From: Candidatus Flexifilum affinis
Lineage (GTDB): Bacteria > Chloroflexota > Anaerolineae > Aggregatilineales > Phototrophicaceae
Assembly: GCA_016713325.1 (NCBI GenBank)
Contig: JADJPJ010000083.1
Span: forward strand, 14,358 to 78,357
DNA length: 64,000 nt
Reading direction: 5' to 3'
Made by a program: the position numbers and the translations under genes. The notes under the pieces are model-generated. The model saw only the letters and a program-made list of their open reading frames with translations. It made no database searches and was not told the DNA's origin. Position 1 is the stretch's first letter. The number at the start of each line of letters is the position of its first letter. Of the stretch, positions 59,020 to 64,000 are shown in pieces.

Positions 59020-60694
59020 GCATCTGACCTTGAACAACGCTATCACACTGGAATGCACCAACTGCCGCACCCGTATTCCGCTGGACAAGCACGTCGCAGG
59101 CTGCCCGAACTGCGGCGAGGTCATGCTGGAAGCGCGCTATGACCTGGATCTGATCAACGTCGAAGAATGGTTGAAGGCCATTCGCGGACGTCGAGAGGGT
59201 CTCTGGCGTTACCGCGAAGTCCTGCCCATCCTCGACCCGGAGAACAACGTCGTCAGCCTGGGCGAGGGGGGCACCCCGCTCATCAAGGCCGGTGCCCTGG
59301 CCTCCATGCTCGGACTGAAGCACCTGTACATCAAGGATGAACGCCAGGGGCCGACGGCCAGCTTCAAGGACCGGCAGGCCACGGTCGCCGTCTCCGCGCT
59401 CAAAGAGATCGGCGTCGACGCGGTGGTGGTCGCCAGTACCGGCAACGTCGCCATCGCCTACGCCGCTTACTGCGCGCGGGCGGGCATCAAACTGTGGGCC
59501 TTCTTCCCCAGCCTGACGCCCGGTGACAAAATGCGCGAGGCGGCCCTGTACGGCGCGGAAGTCATCAAGATCACCGGCACCTACGACCAGACCAAGGAAC
59601 TCGCCGCCCGTTTCGCCAAGCGCCAGGGTATCTTCCTCGACCGGGGCATCAAGAGTGTCGCGGCCATCGAGGCGATGAAGACCATCGCCTACGAGATCGC
59701 CGAACAGCTCGGCGATGCGCTGGACAAGGGCCAGCGCTGGCGCACCCCGGACTGGTTCCTTCAGGGCGTCAGCGGCGGCATGGGGCCGATCGGCGTCGGC
59801 AAGGGCTTCCGCGAGATGTACGATTTCGGCCTGGTCGAGCGTATGCCCAAACTGGCCAACATCCAGTCGACCGGCTGTGCCCCCATGGTGCAGGCCTTCA
59901 ACCGCGGGCAGCGCATCGCCACGCCGATCGACGATCCGCAGACGATCATCGCCACCCTGGCCACAGGCAACCCTGGTCGTGCCTACGAACTCCTGTACGA
60001 TTACGTGCAGCAGTATGGCGGCGGGTTCTACGATGCCAGCGACGAAGAAGCCTTCAGCGCCATTCGCATCGTGGCGCGCAGCGAGGGCATCTCGGTCGAA
60101 CCGGCGACCGGCGTGACCTTTGCCGGCCTGTTCAAGATGGTTCAGATGGGCGTGATCAAGCGCGACGATGTGGTCGTCGTCAACTGCTCGGGCCACACGA
60201 TGCCGGTCGAGACGCAGATTCTCGGCGAAAGCTGGCAGCGCTCGGTCGACCTGTCCCATCGCACCAATACCCCCAATGTGTCGCAGGAGGGGATTGTCTC
60301 GGCGCTGGACCAGATCGAAGGTGGAGTACGCCGCGTGGTCGTGATCGAGGATAATGTCGACTCGGCCCGGCTGATCAAGCGCATGCTTCAGGCGCGCGGC
60401 ACGTTCGAAGTCGGCCTGGCGCACGATGGGGGCGCCGGCTTAGAGTTGGTGCGGCAGATGCTTCCCGATCTGGTCATCACCGACCTGATGATGCCCGATG
60501 TGGATGGCTTCGCCGTCATTGACACCATGAAGAATGACCCGGATTTGTGCACGATCCCGATCGTGGTCATCAGCGCCAAGGAACTCACGGCCCGCGAACG
60601 CGCCCGTTTGAACGAACAGGTAAAGCTGCTGCTGCAAAAAGGCTCGGCAATCAGCGAAGAGGTGATTGATAATCTGGTACACGATCTCGAATAG
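58988..60694 (+). CDS. thrC: Threonine synthase-like PLP enzyme fused to a receiver domain
   Basis: A 568-residue fusion. A zinc ribbon (Cys23, Cys26, Cys39, Cys42) leads into a fold-type II PLP domain: GEGGTPLIKAGALASMLGLK, then KDERQGPTASFKDRQAT with Lys127 as the PLP lysine, ASTGNVAIAYAAY as the phosphate-site loop, QGVSGGMGPIGVGKGF, and VVVNCSGHTMP near residue 400. This is the arrangement of threonine synthase, which makes threonine from O-phosphohomoserine. From about residue 445 a complete receiver follows: VVVIEDNVDSARLIKRMLQA, Asp499 in VITDLMMPDVDG, Ser in VVISAKE and a late Lys. ATG 58988 overlaps the kinase gene by 32 bases; TTG 59030 is an alternative start. Enzyme activity is inferred from motifs; the receiver may switch it on or off. 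Confidence 0.9.
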   Translation: MASKVISIEIEHLTLNNAITLECTNCRTRIPLDKHVAGCPNCGEVMLEARYDLDLINVEEWLKAIRGRREGLWRYREVLPILDPENNVVSLGEGGTPLIKAGALASMLGLKHLYIKDERQGPTASFKDRQATVAVSALKEIGVDAVVVASTGNVAIAYAAYCARAGIKLWAFFPSLTPGDKMREAALYGAEVIKITGTYDQTKELAARFAKRQGIFLDRGIKSVAAIEAMKTIAYEIAEQLGDALDKGQRWRTPDWFLQGVSGGMGPIGVGKGFREMYDFGLVERMPKLANIQSTGCAPMVQAFNRGQRIATPIDDPQTIIATLATGNPGRAYELLYDYVQQYGGGFYDASDEEAFSAIRIVARSEGISVEPATGVTFAGLFKMVQMGVIKRDDVVVVNCSGHTMPVETQILGESWQRSVDLSHRTNTPNVSQEGIVSALDQIEGGVRRVVVIEDNVDSARLIKRMLQARGTFEVGLAHDGGAGLELVRQMLPDLVITDLMMPDVDGFAVIDTMKNDPDLCTIPIVVISAKELTARERARLNEQVKLLLQKGSAISEEVIDNLVHDLE

Positions 60695-60753
60695 GGCAGC
60701 AGTCGTGCGCCCGGCAGCGATGCCGACACCGAGGGGGACGGGAGCGAGCGACG

Positions 60754-62013
60754 TTGAATAAGCAGCAGACCATCCTGTACATTGAAGATGATGCCGCCAG
60801 TCGGTCGCTCGTAGAGCGGGCGCTGCGTTATGGCGGCTACCACGTGCTCATTGCCGATTGTGGTCTGGACGGTATTGACCTCGCCCGACGGGCGCACCCC
60901 GATCTCATTCTGACCGACATCAACCTGCCCGACCTGACCGGGCGGGAGATCACCACCATGCTGCGCGGCGAGCCGGGCTTCTCTTCGACGCCGATTGTCG
61001 CCCTGACCGCCATGACGCTGGCGGAGCACCGCGAGCTGACGCAGGCCGCCGGCATCACCGGCTACATGACCAAGCCGATCGACATCGATCAACTGCTGGA
61101 GCGGGTGTCGTTCTACCTCAACGGTGGCCGCGACGTCACCGATGCCCCGCCGCTCAACGACGCGCAGACGCGCTACATCCGCGAAGTCGTCATTCGGCTG
61201 GAGACGCGCATCCGCGATTTGGAGAAGATGAACCGGCAGTTGGAACGCTTCGACCGCATGAAGGACGTCTTCATCCAGGTGACGGCCCACGAGCTGCGCA
61301 CGCCGCTGACTCTGGTGGTCGGCTACAACCGACTGCTCGACGAGAATGCCGAACTGCGCGCCATGGGACGGACCGATCCCAACGTCAAAATGCTGTTCGA
61401 AGGGCTGACCGAGTCGATCCTGCGCATGCAGGGCATCATCGACGAGATCCTGACCATCAGTCGCATCATGACCAACCAGATCGAACTGACCGTCGGCCCG
61501 TGCAATCTGGGCGATCTGATCGAGCGCGCCCTTCAGGTCTATGCCCGTGCCATCAGCGACCGCCGCCTGATGGTCCATTTCGCCAAATCTCAGTGGAATA
61601 CGCGCATCGTCGCCGACTGGGAGCTGCTCTCGCTGGCCTTTCGCAACCTGTTCAGCAATGCCATCAAGTTCACGCCCGACGGCGGCAGCATCTTTCTCAA
61701 CTGCCAGCCGGAGGGCGAAAAGCTGCGCCTGACGATCCGCGATACCGGCGTGGGCATCGCGCAGGAGGATCGCATCTCGATCTTCGAGCGCTTTTTCTCG
61801 GCCAGTAACCCGGACCTGCACAGCACCAGCAAGACGGCCTTCCGCGGCGGGGGCATCGGCCTGGGGCTGGCCGTCGTCAAGGGGATCATCGAAGCGCATG
61901 GTGGGCAGGTTTCCGCCGAAAGCGCCGGCTTCGACCCGGCCGGCTTGCCGGGCAGTACATTTTCGGTCATACTCCCTCTGGTTGCTACGCCCCATCCTCG
62001 CGTCCGAGGGTGA
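60754..62013 (+). CDS. Receiver-histidine kinase (REC-HisKA-HATPase)
   Basis: A 419-residue soluble protein with an N-terminal receiver (ILYIEDDAASRSLVERALRY, Asp55 in LILTDINLPDL, Thr85, Lys107 in YMTKPID), a helical linker, HisKA with His179 in QVTAHELRTPLTLVVGYNRL and an ATPase domain (FRNLFSNAIKFTPDGG, RDTGVGIAQED, GGGIGLGLAVVKGI). There is no sensor domain, so input probably comes by phosphate on Asp55, such as from the giant kinase. The start is TTG 60754, with GGGACGGGAGCGAG upstream, 59 bases after the threonine-synthase-REC gene. A spacer of 98 bases separates it from the EamA transporter. Confidence 0.9.
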   Translation: MNKQQTILYIEDDAASRSLVERALRYGGYHVLIADCGLDGIDLARRAHPDLILTDINLPDLTGREITTMLRGEPGFSSTPIVALTAMTLAEHRELTQAAGITGYMTKPIDIDQLLERVSFYLNGGRDVTDAPPLNDAQTRYIREVVIRLETRIRDLEKMNRQLERFDRMKDVFIQVTAHELRTPLTLVVGYNRLLDENAELRAMGRTDPNVKMLFEGLTESILRMQGIIDEILTISRIMTNQIELTVGPCNLGDLIERALQVYARAISDRRLMVHFAKSQWNTRIVADWELLSLAFRNLFSNAIKFTPDGGSIFLNCQPEGEKLRLTIRDTGVGIAQEDRISIFERFFSASNPDLHSTSKTAFRGGGIGLGLAVVKGIIEAHGGQVSAESAGFDPAGLPGSTFSVILPLVATPHPRVRG

Positions 62014-62111
62014 AGCAGAACGCAAAGGTAGGGTATGTCCTCAACCCGTAACCCGGGCTGCTGTTCGCCTTCACCGAGCGCCTCCACACCTGATCCGCCG
62101 GGATTCAAGCC

Positions 62112-63320
62112 ATGAACAAACTTTCAGGGCCTGAATACCGGCGTGCTTTGTTCGCCGTCATCGCCACGCCGCTCTTCCTGGGCGTCGCGCCGATATTCGG
62201 CAAGCAGGCGATCCTGGCCGGGGCCGATCCCTTCACGGTGGCGGCTTTTCGCACGGTCGTGGCCGTCGCCCTGCTGTGGATCGTCTACCTGCTCTTCTTC
62301 CGCCGCTTCATCTACATCTACCCGGCCGGTCTGCTGGGCTGTGTCGTGGTCGGGCTGGTCAATGGCATCGGCTCGCTCTTCTACTATGGCGGCCTTCAAT
62401 TCCTCGATGCCTCCATGGTCCAGTTGATCAACGGCATGTATCTGGTCTTCGCCCTGCTGATGTCGCACATCGGCGGCGAACCGATCGACCGGCGCACGCT
62501 GATTCGGGTTGCCCTGGCGCTGGGTGCGCTGGGGATGCTGACCTCGTTCGGCAGCAAACCGATCGACTTCTTCGGCATCGGCCTGATGCTCGGCAGTGCC
62601 CTGATGTTCGCCGGCACCGTCATACTCAGCCAGTATGTACTGTACGAGATGCCGCCGACCACGGCCACCCTCTACATTCTGACGACCATGGGCGTGGTGG
62701 TGGTCATGGCCTGGGCCGCCGTCGGCCAGCCGCTGGAAGGCGAAGCCCTGAACGCCAGCCTGCAGCCGATTTTCATCCTGGGGGTCACGACCGCGCTGTC
62801 GCGGCTGGCCATGTTCGCCTCGGTGTCGATCTTCGGCAGCCTGCGCACGGCCATCATCGCCATCGGCGAGATCGGCGTGGCGCTGCTGCTGGCCTTCTTC
62901 GTCCTGGGCGATCGCCTGACGCCGCCGCAGACCATCGGCGTGCTGCTGCTGGCCGGCAGCATCCTGCTCATCCGCTCCGACGACCTGCGCCCTGCCGGTC
63001 TCAACCTGTACGGCCTGCTGGTGCGCGACATGGCCAATGTCCAGTTCCAGCGCATCGCCTTTCACCGCGCCTTCGGCCGTCCGGAGCACGACAACGAGTT
63101 CGGCGTGATGGAGTCGCTGACGCCGTCGGAGATGGAGATGATCCGGCAGATGATGGGCGCCGACAACAAGCCGGTGCAGCCCCTGCCGATGATCAAGAAC
63201 TCGGTGGTGCAGGGCACGGACCTGGACGCCTACTTCCAGAGTCTGGAGCAGACCCGCCCCAAGCGCCCCGACCGCGACCCGCAGCGCGGCGCTCCGCCCC
63301 CTGACGCCGCCGAATCCTGA
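62112..63320 (+). CDS. EamA/DMT-superfamily transporter with hydrophilic tail
   Basis: A 402-residue inner-membrane protein with ten predicted helices in two five-helix EamA repeats. The first begins LFAVIATPLFLGVAPIFGKQ and contains GADPFTVAAFRTVVAVALLW; the second contains GVTTALSRLAMFASVSIFGS and GEIGVALLLAFFVLGDRLTP, ending VLLLAGSILLIRSDDLRP. Proteins of this type export or import small metabolites (amino acids, sugars, nucleotides). After about residue 295 there is a charged tail of about 105 residues (FHRAFGRPEHDNEFGVMESL, TPSEMEMIRQMMGADNKPVQ, proline-rich end) not usual in EamA proteins. Its start lies 98 bases after the kinase; it may belong to the same transcript. Substrate unknown. 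Confidence 0.85.
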   Translation: MNKLSGPEYRRALFAVIATPLFLGVAPIFGKQAILAGADPFTVAAFRTVVAVALLWIVYLLFFRRFIYIYPAGLLGCVVVGLVNGIGSLFYYGGLQFLDASMVQLINGMYLVFALLMSHIGGEPIDRRTLIRVALALGALGMLTSFGSKPIDFFGIGLMLGSALMFAGTVILSQYVLYEMPPTTATLYILTTMGVVVVMAWAAVGQPLEGEALNASLQPIFILGVTTALSRLAMFASVSIFGSLRTAIIAIGEIGVALLLAFFVLGDRLTPPQTIGVLLLAGSILLIRSDDLRPAGLNLYGLLVRDMANVQFQRIAFHRAFGRPEHDNEFGVMESLTPSEMEMIRQMMGADNKPVQPLPMIKNSVVQGTDLDAYFQSLEQTRPKRPDRDPQRGAPPPDAAES

Positions 63321-63528
63321 GCATCCTCGATACTGGTCAATGTCCTCACCCCTGCTGCGCTTCGCTTAGCTTCCCCGCTCCACTGCATGGAGAGGGGACT
63401 GAGGGGTGAGGTTGATCTTCGATGACTGACCAACCCTCACGCCTCACCTGCTTTCCATTCCTGCTCAGGTGCGCTAAACTGACCTGCATGGTTAGACATA
63501 CGTGATGCAGGCGGCATTTCTTTTCATT
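63321..63528. other. Intergenic spacer with GC-rich spacer repeat
   Basis: Contains a piece of the GGGGTGAGG-type spacer repeat (about 63340-63415: CCTCACCCCTGC, GAGAGGGGACTGAGGGGTGA). No gene or promoter is evident. Confidence 0.55.
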
Positions 63529-64000
63529 ATGACCCCATCGGGCGCCGTTGAGCAGTTCATCAGCAAGGGAAACATTCAGGAACCGGAGCGATCCGTTTCT
63601 CAGAAGCACTTCATCGATGTTTGCCGCTTGATCGGGCATCCCGCCCTATGACGACGCGGCGACCAGCGGCGATCTCGCCTTTGAATATGCGGTGCGCAGC
63701 TGACGGCGGCGGATGGCTGATGTGTTCTACCGGCGGCACTTCGCCATGGAATACAAGATGAAGGGCAAGTATCCCACCCTGCACGCGGCCTACCGCCAGT
63801 TGAACGAGTACCGCGAAGGCCTGGAGAACCCGCCCCTGCTGGTGGTCTGCGATATTGAAAACTGGGAGATTCACACCAACTTTCCCAACACCGCCAAGCG
63901 CGTTTACCAGTTCAAGAACAGCGAGATCGCTCAGCCGGAAAAAGTACCGCCCGTTGCGCGATCTGTTCTACGCCCCGCACCGGCTGGAATCCCAACCTGC
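63529..64000 (+). pseudogene. Broken MmeI-like DNA methyltransferase gene (type IIL/Pgl-like), cut by window edge
   Basis: MmeI-like proteins fuse a nuclease-like N-terminus to a class I DNA methyltransferase. The pieces lie in order on the plus strand. From ATG 63529: GAVEQFISKGNIQEPERSVS, QKHFIDVCRLIGHPA, stop at 63649. From about 63647, one base shifted: YDDAATSGDLAFEYAV, stop TGA about 63701-63703. In that frame again: MADVFYRRHFAMEYKMKGKY, PTLHAAYRQLNEYREGLENP, PLLVVCDIENWEIHTNFPNT, AKRVYQFKNSEIAQPEKV. From about 63945, shifted by one base: LRDLFYAPHRLESQP to the window edge. The MmeI pattern (HFIDLCRLLG, FEYA-V, A-D-V-F-Y-R-G-H-F-A-x-E-Y-K, N-P-P-L-L-V-V-x-D) is clear. With at least three lesions it is non-functional here, unless the assembly is poor at this end. 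Confidence 0.8.

Noticed and set aside
60388..62025. Minus-strand frame of 545 codons opposite the REC-kinase
   Set aside because: No ribosome-binding site, no domain, antisense composition.
1..64000. CRISPR arrays, rRNA and tRNA genes, complete insertion sequences
   Set aside because: I saw no regularly spaced identical repeats with unique spacers, no rRNA or tRNA signature, and no transposase motif. A tRNAscan/CRISPR scan was not possible here.

Overview
The window is GC-rich, densely coded bacterial DNA. The best guess for its source is a member of the Chloroflexota (Anaerolineae-like). This rests on gene style, not on a marker gene: very long GAF-rich sensor kinases, GT-C membrane proteins with beta-sandwich tails, a LuxR-HTH/hydrolase fusion, DUF1269 pairs, and intergenic spacers full of short GC-rich palindromes. 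I found no rRNA, tRNA, CRISPR array or insertion sequence.

Layout. 0-3 kb (minus): an envelope-polysaccharide block with a polyprenyl-phosphate sugar-phosphate transferase (frameshifted), a GT4 glycosyltransferase and the start of asnB. 3-8.8 kb: small accessory genes (SnoaL-like with an internal stop, GNAT, ABM-like, a LuxR regulator, two unknowns), then a gene-poor patch and a decayed Uma2 gene. 8.8-14.7 kb: LuxR-HTH/alpha-beta hydrolase fusion, mddA-like methyltransferase, DUF1059-like protein, two tandem MDR oxidoreductases facing a WYL regulator. 14.8-17.8 kb (minus): five unknown genes in an operon, with recurring helix plus beta-sheet architecture. 17.9-21 kb: CDF metal transporter and two GNATs. 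21.2-28.3 kb (minus): methionine/one-carbon genes, with metH preceded by a strong promoter, a SAM-I riboswitch and an intrinsic terminator. 28.4-37.8 kb: two DUF1269 proteins and a set of membrane GT-C-like and secreted beta-sandwich proteins. 38.4-40.9 kb (minus): thrS without a TGS domain and an unknown gene.

41.3-62.0 kb (plus) is the centrepiece, an apparent operon of about 20.7 kb. It encodes two stand-alone receiver proteins, a soluble four-GAF protein, three membrane-anchored GAF proteins that lack any kinase domain, a 2931-residue hybrid histidine kinase with about ten GAF domains plus PAS, HisKA, HATPase and two receivers, a threonine-synthase-like PLP enzyme fused to a receiver, and a REC-HisKA-HATPase kinase. 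An EamA transporter follows. The gene order suggests that sensor proteins feed a large kinase and that phosphoryl groups then reach receivers, one of which is carried by a metabolic enzyme. Each of the four kinase-less GAF proteins ends in the same half of a GAF domain, which suggests a shared docking element. The window ends in a broken MmeI-like methyltransferase gene.

Several well-conserved genes carry single-base frameshifts or internal stops (about 2.2, 3.4, 8.2-8.5, 45.26 and 63.6-63.9 kb). Some sit in homopolymers and may be assembly errors; the Uma2 and MmeI-like genes have several lesions each and look truly decayed. Boundaries and functions come from reading the sequence only; no database search was run.
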